Positions 22,909 through 34,894 of a DNA stretch of 64,000 bases are shown one piece after another. The position numbers and the translations under genes were made by a program. The DNA lies in assembly GCA_011009095.1 (NCBI GenBank), contig VTPC01000505.1:256085-320084 (forward strand), given 5' to 3'. Source of the stretch: Ignelater luminosus. Lineage: Eukaryota > Arthropoda > Insecta > Coleoptera > Elateridae. Each line of letters starts with the position of its first letter. The first letter of the stretch is position 1. The notes beneath the pieces were generated by a model. The model did no database searches. It was not told where the DNA came from and saw nothing but the letters and a program-made list of their open reading frames with translations.

Positions 22909-25418
22909 TCATGCTTGAGTCCAAAACTTCATGTGGGAAGCATCAAAAATTCCTTCAAAAGGTTTCTGTGTCAATTGGAATCCATCATCAGTAATAACGT
23001 ATCGGTCATTAGGTAAAACCGTCTCGACTATATAAGGGCCTTTAAATTTTGGAACTAGCTTTTTATTTATGCCAGGAGTAACATCTATATTAGTTATCAT
23101 AACATAGTCTCCAAGTTTATATTTAAAAGCAGCCTAAGTTTTTTATCATAATACATTTTATTGTATTTCTGACTTTTCTCAATACTACTACAGGCTTTGC
23201 TACGAACTGATTCTATATCTCGATCAAAACATTGACCAATATTGTTATTTAAGAACTCTCTCAAATTGTCATTAACTTTACCTATCTGATTTATACCAAA
23301 TAATAATTTAGAAGGAGTATCACCTACAGATTTATTAACAGTATTGTTAATAGCATATTCAACATCAAATAATGTATCATCCCATTGATCAGCTGATTTA
23401 GTTAATTTTGACATAACCTGTATCACATCTTTATTGAGTCTTTCCACTTGACCGTTTGCCCTTGGAACACCGGTGGCGATTAGAACATGAGCAATATCAT
23501 TATCAACTAAGAAACTCTGAAATAATTTTGAAGTGAATGCAGTACCTCTATCAGATATAATACGTTTAGGTTTACTATACGCATAAAAATATTGTTTTAA
23601 ATGTTTTATGACCTCGTTACTATTTGTAGTTTTACACGGATACACCTTGGTAAATTTAGTAAATCCATCAACCACTACAAAAATAAATTTATTATACTTC
23701 TTTGATCGCTCTAGTGGACCACAGTGATCTACATGAATCGTATTAAAGGGAACATCACCTTTGGGTATATTATGTAAAAACCCTTCTTGTCTACCACTAT
23801 TTGGATTATACACAATACATTTCAAGCAGTTTGAAATATACTCTTTAACCTTTTCACTCATATTAGGAAACCAATAAGACCTGCGAATTACTTTAATAGT
23901 CTTATCTAATCCAACATGACCCATCTCATCATGACAGACCCTTATTACATTTGATTGCATTGACTTTGGAACATAAAATAATAAACAGTTTTTATCTTTT
24001 CTATACACTAATCCATTTCTCAGTTCAAACAACTTACTATCATTAACCTCTAATTGTTTTCTAATCTCAGAAATTTCTACATCTTGTGCTTGCTTTATAC
24101 TAAGATTTGTTTCAAAAGTATTTTCTTGCAAAACTAATATGTTATTATAACACCTACTTAGTGTATCTGCATGTTTCATTCGAGTATTATCACGATGCTC
24201 TAAACTATAATTGTAGTTTTGTAAAATAAGAGACCATCTCATAATTTTTGGATTAATATCTTTTTTCTTCAAAGCTAAATTTAGACTATTACAGTCGGTC
24301 ACTATTTCGAACCGAATACCTTGTAAATATACTCTAAATCGATTTAAACTATTAATTATAGCTAACATCTCTAATTCAAAACTATGCAATTTTGATTCCG
24401 ATTCTGTTGGTCTTTGGCTATAATAGCATACGGGATGAAACTTTGAATCATTCTGTTTTTGTAATAAAATCCCTGCGTACCCTAAAGAACTAGCATCACA
24501 GTGAAGCTGGGTTTCTGCTTCAAGTGAATATATTGACAAAACTGGTTGAGAAATGAGACAATCTTTAATTATACTAAATGCTTTTGCCTGTTCGGGACCA
24601 AAATTAAAAGTAACATTTTTTTTTGTAAGGTCATATAAAGGTTTGGCTATTATTGAAAAGTTTTGGACAAACTTTCGAAAATAAGAAGCTAATCTTATGA
24701 AGCTTTGCAATTCTTTAACATTATGTGGAACGGGATAATCCCTTATAGCTTTCACATGGTCATCACTAGGCATAATTTTTGAATCTTTGATAACATACCC
24801 TAAATATGTGATTTCTGTGTTTAGAAAAGAACACTTATCTATTCGTAAGGTAAACTTATTTTTCACTAAGAGTTGAAAGACATTTATTAGAATTTCTAGA
24901 TTTTCATCAATGGTTTCTGTGGCGATCAAGAGATCATCAATGTAAATCATAATTTTATTTTGATCCAAGAGGTCTCTAAAAATAGTGTTAATATAACGCA
25001 TGAGAACAGGGGGACTGTTTTTCAATTAAAATGGCATCTTAAGGTATTCATACTGTCCCATAGGAGTAACAAAAGATGTATATTTAACTGATGAAGATTC
25101 TAAAGAAACATGATGGAAAGCACTTTTTAGATCTAAACTTGTAAAATATTTTTTGTCTCTAAGATAATCAAGTTGATCTTCTATTAAAGGCAATGGGTAA
25201 TTACCCCTAATTGTAATTTGATTCAGTTGCCTAAAATCTATACACATTCTGTATTCATCTACTCTGTTTTTCTTCCGTACCAAAACTATTGGGGAGCTAT
25301 ATTCTGAATTGCTCTTTTGTATCACACCATCCTTTAACAAATCCTCTATGATTTGCTTAACATAAAAGCTTGGCTTAAAATAAAAAGGAACATGCTTTTC
25401 ATCAACTACTACTTTCAT
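22909..25418 (-). pseudogene. pol region (reverse transcriptase, RNase H, integrase) of the Gypsy-type element
   Basis: In order on the - strand: reverse transcriptase with MCIDFRQLN and the catalytic YIDDLL box; an RNase H core with HCDASSLGYAG; the integrase zinc site (H.H followed by CxxC) and its D, D, E catalytic set within HVDHCGPL, ISDRGTAF and NGQVERLNK. The remaining residues look conserved, in line with the young LTRs. The region is interrupted a few times and is treated as a fossil. Confidence 0.9.
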
Positions 25419-25493
25419 GTAAAATTCAGTTTCAGGTTTATCAGGTCTGATAGGTTCAACATAATGTTTAACAAATAAATCATGAACTTTAAG

Positions 25494-27125
25494 CTATTCT
25501 ACAGGAGTAATTTTAGAATTGATTTGAAGCTCTGACAATTCTTTTTCATCGACATAATGTACATTCATAATTTCTTTAGAGGCATTTTGAAATATTTTTG
25601 ATTCACGATTTACTGTTTCAATCGATATGTTATTACCAGTAAAATTAATTTTTAAATTTGGATTACACATGAAGTTTCTCCCTAATAAACATTTATAAGG
25701 AATTGCATCATTATGTACAACAAATATTTGTAAATCAACAGTAACATTAGCTACTACTACCTTAAAAACTATTGAGCCAAGAATCTCTAATTTAGATTTA
25801 TTTATACCCTCAAAACTATAACTTGGTATATCCTCCAAATTCAAGACCAGGCCCTCTACTTCATTTTCTCTGATAAGTGATACTGGACTACCAGAATCAA
25901 TTATACAATTTAAACAATTTTTATACCTATCTACTTCTAAACAAATTGGGATCATATAAGCAGCTTGATAAGGATACTTGATGGTTGCACGATTCACGAA
26001 TAAAGCAGCACCTCTCTCTTTGGAATTAGAAGCACTCGATCCAATTGTACTAGCTTGCATATGAGGGCAATTTTTTCGAAGGTGACCCATTAAACCACAG
26101 GTATAACAAGAACCCCTAGGCCGTGCTGGTCTAGTACACTCTGCCAAAATATGCCCTGTTTGATTGCAGTTGAAGCACCTGACTGATGTAACTTGTCGGT
26201 CCAATAATGGTCGCTGCTTTGTCCGCTCTAGAACTTGATTTGCAACACTATCTGCCTCAGGTTTTTCACGAACTCTTATATTCTTGCTTTTCTCAGCCTC
26301 TCTTCTTTCGTTGATCCTTCCTTTTCTTGTATTTGAAATTCTCTCATAATTGACAATATCCTGATATAAATCATCCTCATCATTATGATTTCTAGACATA
26401 ATGAAGTTGCTTAAATCCTTTGAGTACAGACCAATAACAACTTGTTCCTTAATTTCATTGAAGTTTAAATTAAGTTCTTCACATAAAGCAACTTTTTCAT
26501 GGAAGTATACACCCACATTCTCTTTTGGTAGTTGCATGCAGTTTTGCATTCTTTGCCAACATTCTGTTTTGCTTCTTTCAAAAATGAATGTTTTCCTAAA
26601 TGCTTCCTTAAAGGAATTCCAGTCAAATAACTTGGCACATCTACTTTTAAACCAGTACCTCGCAGCACCTTTTAAATTATTTTGTGCAGTTTGATAAGTG
26701 AATGCACTAGGCCAGTGGTGTAGAAGTGCTGTACTTTCAAGTTGTTGCAGCCATGATCTCGCATTGGAGGGACCTTTTTCCCCATCGAACTGCTCGATCG
26801 TTTTTGACAGATCAGGCATTATACTAAAATTCTTTACGTCATTATTACTTGGCTGTTGTGTTTGATTTAATTGAAGCATCCGGAGCATTTCTGTGTTTTG
26901 AGAAACTAACGCTTGTATAGTTTGCATAAATTGATTTACATTACTGTCCATTTCTGAAGTCCTTGAGGTTTCTTCGGTTTGACCCGCCGCTTCTTCTGTA
27001 TTATCATTATTCACTTCTGTATTTAGTTGCCTTTGTACAAAGTCCTCAAAGTCCTGTGCTACAATGCTCTCTTTATTGTTTTCCATAATCATAACATAAA
27101 GCACAAACACATAATACCATAACAC
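25494..27125 (-). CDS. gag-protease frame of the Gypsy-type element
   Basis: A 543-codon frame. The first half is a Gag-like region with a SWLQQLE and YWFKSRC motif set typical of Gypsy capsids. Two CCHC zinc knuckles follow (CFNCNQTGHILAEC and CYTCGLMGHLRKNC), then a retropepsin-type active site (IDSGSPVSLI) near the C-terminus. It looks whole as a frame. Start choice is uncertain: a later Met, in MENNKES, is also possible. Confidence 0.9.
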   Translation of the reverse strand: MLWYYVFVLYVMIMENNKESIVAQDFEDFVQRQLNTEVNNDNTEEAAGQTEETSRTSEMDSNVNQFMQTIQALVSQNTEMLRMLQLNQTQQPSNNDVKNFSIMPDLSKTIEQFDGEKGPSNARSWLQQLESTALLHHWPSAFTYQTAQNNLKGAARYWFKSRCAKLFDWNSFKEAFRKTFIFERSKTECWQRMQNCMQLPKENVGVYFHEKVALCEELNLNFNEIKEQVVIGLYSKDLSNFIMSRNHNDEDDLYQDIVNYERISNTRKGRINERREAEKSKNIRVREKPEADSVANQVLERTKQRPLLDRQVTSVRCFNCNQTGHILAECTRPARPRGSCYTCGLMGHLRKNCPHMQASTIGSSASNSKERGAALFVNRATIKYPYQAAYMIPICLEVDRYKNCLNCIIDSGSPVSLIRENEVEGLVLNLEDIPSYSFEGINKSKLEILGSIVFKVVVANVTVDLQIFVVHNDAIPYKCLLGRNFMCNPNLKINFTGNNISIETVNRESKIFQNASKEIMNVHYVDEKELSELQINSKITPVE

Positions 27126-27301
27126 TACGCCGTAAAACAGTTATGCGCCCCGCCTTAATGTTCTGGTGGTTAACCTTTACTTGCATTACCACCGCTTAAA
27201 ACGACGCACATTCACATTCATTTCGTTCTTTACCCCTATTAATTTCATTCATCACCGTCTTTACACCTGCTTTACCACGTCTTTACCCCCACACCTGAGG
27301 T

Positions 27302-27481
27302 TGTAGGCTGGCCTTTCTTCTATTAAAATAACAACAACGGTATTTTTTACATAAATCTTTATTTGTTCTCCCTTCGTTTTTTACACAACCACACTCATCG
27401 TCCATCTTCCCATCATTCCTCATCCCTTCCCCTCTCTACCTTTCGCGCCGAATTTAAATTTAAAAAACATAAACTCTTACA
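27302..27481 (-). repeat. 5' LTR of the Gypsy-type element
   Basis: 180 bp with TG..CA ends. Followed by GATT at 27482-27485, the second copy of the target duplication. In the element's own orientation it precedes gag. Confidence 0.93.
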
Positions 27482-27485
27482 GATT

Positions 27486-29582
27486 TAAATTTATTTTTAC
27501 TATAACCAAATATTTCCACATCTATTAACTTTTGTCTCAGGGTTTTAAAACTAATTACTATTAAATTAATTTATTCAATAGATGATAATAAATAATGATG
27601 ACGGGTAAGTTTTCTTTGATAAAGATTTAGTAATTGTACTAGTTTCTTTAACTATTTTTAGTGTTCTCTTTAGGTTTATCTACTTTATTTATACCACTCG
27701 ACTTTATTCTTTAACTTTTTAAGTTGAATTAAGCTGATGCAGGGTTACTTCACACACACTTCCTTCTTTTTATTTTAACACAGGTTGTATATCAAGTGTC
27801 TAATTTCTTTTGGAAACAGCACTACATCAGCAAAATTGAAACTTCTCTCCATGTGTTGATCCGGGTAAAATTGTTAATTGTAATAAGATACATCCTTCTT
27901 TTTATGTCAAATTTTCATTGTCCTTATATTAACTTTCCAATATTTGTATTTTCAGTATCCATCATATGAGAAAATTAAGTTAGTAGTAGTCTAAATATTT
28001 ATAACATTAAAGAGTTTAAATAAATCAAGTAAGAAACTAAATTTAGGATAAATTATATTGAAATTATCACATTTTCTATATTCATTTTTGAATTGTATGT
28101 GCACTTTACATTATCACTAACATTTGATTGCATATGCTTGTTTTTATTATTGTTATTCAAACTTAGTAATAAAATTTATAATTACTTGCATTATATCTTT
28201 TTTTTGTAATCGTTTTGCAGGGTACATAAAAGAAAAAGTAATAATACAACTTACTGTTACACCATAAACAACCTTATATCCTTTTTTTCTTTTAATGCAG
28301 AGAGTGGCCCAAATTCAAGGCAATTACAGGATATCCCAGAAACTAGAAGAGCTAGAAAAAAACTGAATACACGTTCTAGACCTACTTTTTCCTGCCGAGT
28401 TCATTGGTCGGAATTTAAATATCTTCTTTTGTTTTTGAGTTATAGGCAAAAACTGATTTTCCTCAAATTCCATCAAGTTGACGGTATCTTCGTTATTTGA
28501 AAATCTGGTAAAAGATTGTTCGGAAAGTTTTTGCATAGTTTGATGTCTAACATAAAGTGACTACTCTAAATTTTTATCTTGCTCAATTGTTTTCTAGTTA
28601 TAACAAAAAAATAAATTTTTTCAAATAGTAATCATAGTAGGTCTTAACATATCTGAATTCGCTGTTTTCTCAGCTTTCAGAATATACGAGTATATGTTTG
28701 TTATATATATTTTAAATAATGACTAGAAAATATTAGTATTAGTGAACTTTGCATAATCTAGCATGCTATAATCTTTAGAGAAACCAAAAACTAGCTTGTG
28801 AATAACGTTTTAATTGAGTTGCTCAACCATTATTTGTTTGGATTTTTAGTTTAGAAACTTTTCAATAAAAGAACCACTCCCTAGTTTCTGCTAGATGGAC
28901 TACGGGCACTCAATAGTCTTTTGACAAAAAACTTTCTAAAACAGAACTTTTCAAATAAGTGGATTTGAACTCACTAACCAATAAACTGGCTCCCAATTGG
29001 CCAGACATCATTTCTCTTAACTTCTTTTTGTGGGGGCTTTTAATAGAAAGGATTTATTGACAGATCAATAGCACTGTCTGTCAACTATGGAAAAACGTTG
29101 TTTCTGCTTTCAGTAGACTATGCTCAATGCACATGTTTAACGCAATAAATCGGAAGAGGTGTATTTTAGAACACTTGTATATATAAACTTTTTTACTTAT
29201 AATTACCACAGGAATTATCTATTAAAATGTAAAACAGAAATAGATAATTCACCAGGTATAATTAAAAATGTTTTTATGTAAGTCCTTTAAAAACAGTTCC
29301 CTAGTTTATGTTTAAATAAAGGTAGCGGCCATATATTGCATTATTAATAATAAAGTTGACTGTTTATTATTTATAAACAGTTTATTACCCATTCCAATAT
29401 AGATGTCATTGCTCAATTTCCTGTCAGTAGTTTAATAGCTCAGCAGTAGTTCTACGTGCATATGATACAACACATCTTATTTCAGAAATTGCATGAGCTA
29501 CTTTAATACATTTTTTGTAAATTGAAGTGTGTTTATTATCAACACAGTAACTCAACAAAATCACAAAATAAATTCTGTCTAA
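27486..29582. other. Intergenic, nothing recognised
   Basis: AT-rich. No terminal repeats or protein-like frames. The open frame at 28324-28536 (-) is not recognisable. Confidence 0.4.
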
Positions 29583-29733
29583 CCCTTCGTTTGGTAAGGT
29601 ATTTCTGACAGCTATTTTGCTCGGAATTATTTCTTATTCTTGTCACTCAAATCTGAATTAAAATTTGAGTGACAAGAACAAGAGACGATCTTGAGCAAAA
29701 ATAGCTGTCAGAAATACCTTACCGAACATAGGA
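29583..29733. mobile_element. Hairpin (foldback) MITE, about 150 bp
   Basis: Left arm about 29592-29652 and right arm about 29662-29722 are near-perfect inverted copies, sharing GGTAAGGTATTTCTGACAGC and TTCTTGTCACTCAAAT, with a loop of about 10 nt. As RNA it would fold into a long hairpin. There is no coding capacity. Confidence 0.85.
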
Positions 29734-30157
29734 TAAATAGACTAAAGAGGTGCTAAAATGCTAAGAATTTGTTGAGTTCACAGCTATCAACGTTTGTATA
29801 AGGAAAAGCAATTCTTGTAATACTATTTTCACCATAGCACAGAATTGATTTTAGGTAGGGGCTAACAAACTAACTTTTCTACAGATCTGTCCCTTGTTCG
29901 TTTTAGCAAACTGAAACAAAAAGATTGATTGCTCCTTATCAATTCATTCAACTCACTTTGGATGTTAGATTTTTAAAATACTTCTGGTAGATTAAATGAT
30001 TACTGATAACTGTCGAATTGAAACTGAAATTATCTATCTTTACAAGACGTAAATTTTACAGAACAACGATTCCCATAAAGACATAAGCAATGCTTCACAA
30101 GTCCTTGTGTTTGAAACGTGAGAAAAATAAAATTTATTATGACAGTGTTTCTGTGAT
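29734..30157. other. Intergenic, nothing recognised
   Basis: AT-rich, no repeats or frames noted. Confidence 0.4.
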
Positions 30158-30252
30158 TGTTTAATTTTGAAATTAACCATGTTCATTCAAAAATCAAACA
30201 GGGTATTTTTTGTAAAGAAAGCTCTCATAATTTCAATTTTTCCATAAAATCA
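30158..30252 (+). repeat. Direct repeat, left copy (95 bp)
   Basis: TGTTTAATTTTGAAATTAAC and the following bases recur at 31707-31801 in the same orientation, about 90 percent alike over 95 bp. A shorter related block lies near 31395-31425. Confidence 0.85.
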
Positions 30253-31706
30253 TATGAAATAATTCAATTTCAATACAAGAAATAATAAAGAAAATTGTAG
30301 GTAATTTCAAAACACCTACATTACAAACATTGCATTTCAAAAAGGAAAAAAATGCCCACTGAACATCCAGTCCGAAGAAAGGTGAGGATGCTAGCGCATT
30401 TTCTTCGCACATCAGCTCGTCGCATCAGTAAAAAGTAACCTCATCATGGGGACAATCTTCTGCCGAGCCTACATTCACAACGCAACCTACCAGGGCAGAA
30501 AACAAGAAGTTCCACCACCAACAACAAATGTAGACAGGTGCAGACCGATCGTCTTTACACCAATAAGATGAATGACATGGCCGCTTGTGGGATAAACCCG
30601 ATGCAGCAATCTCGTGCGCTGCAGAGTGTCCTCTTGCAGTTGTGTCAGAAATCAAGCACCAGTGAGGCTGAGGATTTACACTCCTCTGCCTTACCACGGA
30701 AAAAGAACCGAAAATCCAGACAAACCAACCGCTGCAGCAGCCAACCAAGCAGAAGCTGCGCCAGAAGCATCATACTTAGCACTCGTCACACAAAGCGGGT
30801 GCACATATAAGGCAGCTTATCACAAGTGTAGCAAAAAGACGGCTCATCAGAAGCTGTACCATAACCAGTCCGCCTGCAACACACTTCGAGAAGAAATGAT
30901 GCTATGAGAATACTACGAAAGAAGAATAATGTACAAGTCCGCCCAGGATGACCAAAGAAAGAGCTCGCAATACCACTTCAAATAATAGAATTCGCTGTAG
31001 GCGAGTCCGAACAGCTTTGTTTCGGAACTCAAATACGTTCAAGTCAGTAAAGAGAGACAAGTATAAGATACATGGAAGAAACATCAACACACAATGGGTT
31101 TGGAAGTCATTCAACTTTCAATCAGTTGGTCGATACAGAATCCAACCATTCTAAAGACACTACCACAAACGTTAATTATAAATTCTTTTCAGGTTCATGA
31201 TAAAAGAAGAAGTCTAAACAACTTACAATTACAAAACCAAATCCGACGTTTCCTCAATAAATCATTTTATCTAAAGACTCCATCCTATTTAATTTAATAC
31301 AATCAAGTCTTCAATTAGCAAGTCTTCAATTTCCAAATGGAAGTTTCTTCAAATAACATTTTTCCAATCTCAGAAAACTTTCTGAAGATTCCAGTATGTT
31401 TAATTTAAAAAATTAAACAGATTTCAGTCAAAAAGTTTTTAAGAACTATAATTGAAGCACATTCCAAATAATAAAGAAGTTAAAGTTCTACAACCGAGAC
31501 CTATCTCATTTCAAATAACTTTTAAGAAATTCTCTTCACATAATTTAAAGAAGTCTCCCTCTAAATAATAAAAAACTAAATTTCTTCAAAGAAACCAACT
31601 TTAATATTTCATTTCATTAAACGAATAATTAATTTAAGAACATTCAATCAAATATTGAACATACACATCCCCATTTTCAAAACATTTCTGGAGGCGCCAT
31701 CTAGTA
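30253..31706 (+). other. Segment between direct repeats, including a GC-richer coding-like part
   Basis: The part 30430-30960 is visibly richer in GC than anything around it. Several overlapping frames are open: + 30614-30907 (97 residues, with RIYTPLPYHGKR and CSKKTAHQKLYHNQSAC), + 30538-30810, and - 30425-30748 (107 residues). I do not recognise a family in any frame, so strand and identity remain open. A short frame of 29 codons starts at about 30353 (MPTEHPVRRK). The right third is AT-rich with many short TTTCTTCAAATAA-like repeats. It could be a captured gene piece, a retroposed exon or an unknown element. Confidence 0.4.
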
Positions 31707-31801
31707 TGTTTAATTTTGAAATTAACCATTTTCATTCCAAAATCAAACAGGGTTTTCTTTCTAAAGAAAGCTTTCATAATTCCAATCTTTCCATAAAATC
31801 A
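31707..31801 (+). repeat. Direct repeat, right copy (95 bp)
   Basis: Partner of 30158-30252. It ends in the same CCATAAAATCA and lies 70 bp before the next element. Confidence 0.85.
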
Positions 31802-31871
31802 AATCAACTATTTTATTATTCGGACGAAGAAACGATAAAAATCTTGTATTATATAATATTTCTGTGTTCGT

Positions 31872-33564
31872 CCAGTAAAATAAGGCGAAATTAAGGCCAA
31901 ACCTCGAAACGAAAGATACAAAGTTGAAAATTTGCATAGACCTTTGTCTCGACATTGTAAAGATGGGCTGAAAAGTGTCATAAGATATCGTGTCCGCTAG
32001 TCAAGATATTAAAGGTTAAAAGTCACAAAAATTGTTTTTTTACAAATACCTTGCTTTCTATGGCTCGTATGTTGTAGGAGGTTCTTATTAAACTTGTAGA
32101 GCATAAAAGTCTCTACAAGATTAGTTCGATTCATTTTTATGTATGATTAGTCGTTTTTGAGATAGAGCGCGGAGAGTGGGAAGCGCACATCCGTTTATAG
32201 GTTAACGCTGTGTAAACTGCGGAGCCAGATGCATCGTACACTTTACGAAGTTAGTTATATAATAAAATATTATTATTGTCATTATTAAAGTTAAGAAACT
32301 GTTATTTAAATTAAATACTATTTTAAATACATTAAAAGTAATGCGGATGCATCAGTAGATGCGACACAATATCTGCCCTGCTTAACAAAAGAAAACTGCA
32401 AATTATAAAAATGTTCGAAAAAACCCCAATTTGTACCAGTCAGCTCAATTATTCCAACTGAAAAACTGCCCTCCAAATACATTATTGAAAATGGAATACG
32501 TGTTCTGTAAGCAATGTTTAATGCTTCAAAATCAGAACACTGTATTGACAATTTTAGGTACACACAAATCATCAAATCAACAAGACTCAATAGACCGGTG
32601 GAATTATCATCTTTTCTATTTATAAGTGCAGCAGCTCGTCAGCATATTTATTGGGCCTACTTCCAGATTCGAACTGGTTAGGGAAGGATTTACATCCTGA
32701 CAATTGGGGGTGAGATTTAGAAAATAAGATCCTGAAGCCGACAACAACATTATTGTTACCAGCACCGGACGAACTATTGAATAGAATCTTCTGCAGTTTT
32801 AAGAAATGTTGTGGCTTGAACCGTAAATGTAGGAAAGTAGGGTTGCAGTGCTTCACAGTTTGTGGTCAGTGTCACGGACAAGCATGCTTCAATGCCTCAT
32901 CAATATCAAATGATTTTGATGCAGAAAATGAATTTGTTCCTGAAAGCCTTGAGGTTTTAGAATCCAATGTGACGAAAAATGAGGATGACGATAAGGATTC
33001 GGAAATTGAATTTGAGCGACCAGAAGAAGAGGATGACAACAAAGATAAGAAATCTTGAAACGCATGCCTACTGGTTATGGTATGTAGAGGTGAAGCGAGT
33101 AGCTTCTTATACTATTCACTAGGAGGTTATGTATTGCATTATATCAGTACAACATGCATTAGATCTATCGATTATACTATGTCAAAAAAACCCGCCTTGC
33201 ATTCTACCTCAAACAATAATATATTTCATTATATAATTAACTTCGTAAAGTGTACTATGCATCTGACTCCGCAGTTTACATAGCTTAATCTATAAACGGA
33301 TGCGCGCTTCCCACTCTCCGCACTCTATCCCGAAAACGGTTAATCATACAAAAAAATGCATAGAACCAAACTTTGTAATAACCTCCAGTGACATGAGAGG
33401 CATGGAAAGCGAGATATTTGCATAAAACCAGTTTTCGTTTGACCTTTAATATCTTGACTATCTTACGAGACTTTTTAGCCCATCTTTAGAACATTGAGAC
33501 AAAGGTCTTTGCAAATCTCCAGCTTTGCATCTTTTATTTCGAGGTTTAATCTTTATTTTACTGG
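31872..33564. mobile_element. DNA element with 350-400-bp terminal inverted repeats, 1.69 kb
   Basis: Arms at about 31872-32277 and 33213-33564 are inverted copies. Shared blocks include CCAGTAAAATAA at the tips, GACCTTTAATATCTTGAC and its inverse, the GGGAAGCGC block with TATAAACGGATG, and CTTTACGAAGTTA at the inner edge. The arms have drifted (several indels), so the copy is old. The interior carries the end of a Cys-rich protein and no recognised transposase, so this looks like an internally deleted copy of a larger transposon of unknown superfamily. Confidence 0.8.
32440..33058 (+). pseudogene. C-terminal part of a transposon-borne Cys-rich (CXC-like) protein
   Basis: In 32753-33058 one frame reads LLPAPDELLNRIFCSF, then KCCGLNRKCRKVGLQC and CGQCHGQACFN, ending in a long acidic tail (DDDKDSEIEFE...). 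Before it, frames read RYTQII, AAARQHIY and NWLGKDLHPDNWG in order. I remember this arrangement (a short conserved run, an LPPAPE motif and a CXC-like Cys cluster) from many uncharacterised, repeated proteins of insects and other animals, but I cannot name the family. The frame upstream of the Cys cluster is degraded. Confidence 0.55.
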
Positions 33565-33569
33565 ATTAT

Positions 33570-34470
33570 GTATGTAGATAAAACAAATACAGCACTTTCT
33601 GATACAGCTAAAAACCTAGGCCTTGATCTCGATAGAGATCTCAGATTTAGTCAACGCATTACATTTTGCTCGCAAAAAGCTTTTACTAATTTGAAGTTGA
33701 TTTATCAAAATGGTATTTTTAAATCTAAAAATTAAAGCCATGCTTTGCTCGTCTCTGGTCGTCTCGTCAATGTTTGATTTTGTAGCTACAGTATACGGTC
33801 ACTGCGTAAGAGTTTTTAATAAAGATTATATTCAACAACTTCAGAATTAATGTATTAGATTAATATTGGTATTAGTAAGTTTCAGTCACTTACAAACTCA
33901 ATGATCTTGGTTGGTTAAACAAGCACCGGAGGCGATATTTGCACTGTTCTCTGTTGTGCCATAAAATTATTCATAAACTCATAATCTAAATTTCCGGTTC
34001 AAAAGCAACCTCACTCCACGTTTTCATAATACTGAAATGTTCAAACGATTATTTACCTACATATTGTTCAGTGGTTTATTTTCTTATTTGATGAATTTAG
34101 ACAATTACGTATTCCCAAGTTTACAAAACGCATTTCTGTAAATCTTACGAGACTACAATTTACTTCTTTCATAATTATAGATGATGGCGCTTTGTTATTA
34201 GAATTATTGTATTAATAACTATTACGTATTAATATTAAAATTGTTTTGTTTACTTTACTTTTTATTTTTTATTTGAAATATAAAAGGAAAGATATAGTGA
34301 TAGTCATTTATTTATTTATTTTTCTTCTTCATATTTTGTATTTTACTTATTGTAAAATTATTCATCCCGATAGAAAAACAGACAACATCTCGCTTAAATA
34401 TAATGTGTAATTTGTTTGTTTACTACTTACATGAATAAAGGTCTGTATTATTATTTTTATTATTATTATT
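33570..34470 (+). mobile_element. LINE 3' end (Jockey/CR1-like)
   Basis: Frames read AKNLGLDLDRDLRFSQR and then a block with SSLVVSSMFDFVATVYG, the usual order at the end of the reverse-transcriptase ORF (LGV-like box, then the domain after the RT with D.c..vy). In-frame stops and shifts are present. The 3' end after about 34425 is a short-motif TTATTA-type tail, typical for CR1/Jockey relatives. The 5' side is cut by, or adjoins, the long-TIR element. Confidence 0.7.
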
Positions 34471-34894
34471 TACGGGGGTTTCGAAAGGATTTATTTGATT
34501 GCAGATTCGTCGAGGCGTCGACGTTCAATTGTCTTGTGATTTCTGTAACAATAAATATGCCAACGCATTAATATCAGTTTGACGTTGGATACATTCTTAT
34601 TATAGAATAATTACATATCTTCTTTCATGTTCCTATTTGTCCATTTTGAGTAATAGCATATAAAAAATGTTATTTCTAAAAAACACAATACAGTCAAAAA
34701 CATAACGTTTATAATGCTTGCTACCAAGATTTCTCTTACCATAAGTTTACTGAGATCTTAAGCTACAGAATCTTACTTGCAGTGACATAATCAATTAGAG
34801 AATATGAGTTTGACTTACATATTGTAACACACAAAGTTGCAATAGTTATTTATATAACAAAAATGTAAAGTGAAGTTTTTTGAACGAGTAGTTA
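34471..34894. other. Intergenic, nothing recognised
   Basis: No repeats or frames I can assign. Confidence 0.4.

Larger units (their letters stand above)
22298..27481 (-). mobile_element. Ty3/Gypsy-type LTR retrotransposon, 5.2 kb
   Basis: Two 180-bp LTRs bound a gag-protease part (about 25.5-27.1 kb) and a pol part with reverse transcriptase and RNase H (about 24.1-25.4 kb) and integrase (about 23.2-24.1 kb), all reading on the - strand. The integrase lying after RNase H places it in Ty3/Gypsy rather than Ty1/Copia. No envelope-like frame is seen. The LTRs differ at about five of 180 sites, so the insertion is fairly recent. The structure is full length, but the pol part looks broken, with about two or three breaks. 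A 4-bp GATT duplication flanks it. The lineage within Gypsy was not settled. Confidence 0.95.

Noticed and set aside
26401-26694. 97-codon + frame and a 67-codon - frame inside gag
   Set aside because: Shadows of the gag frame of the LTR element.
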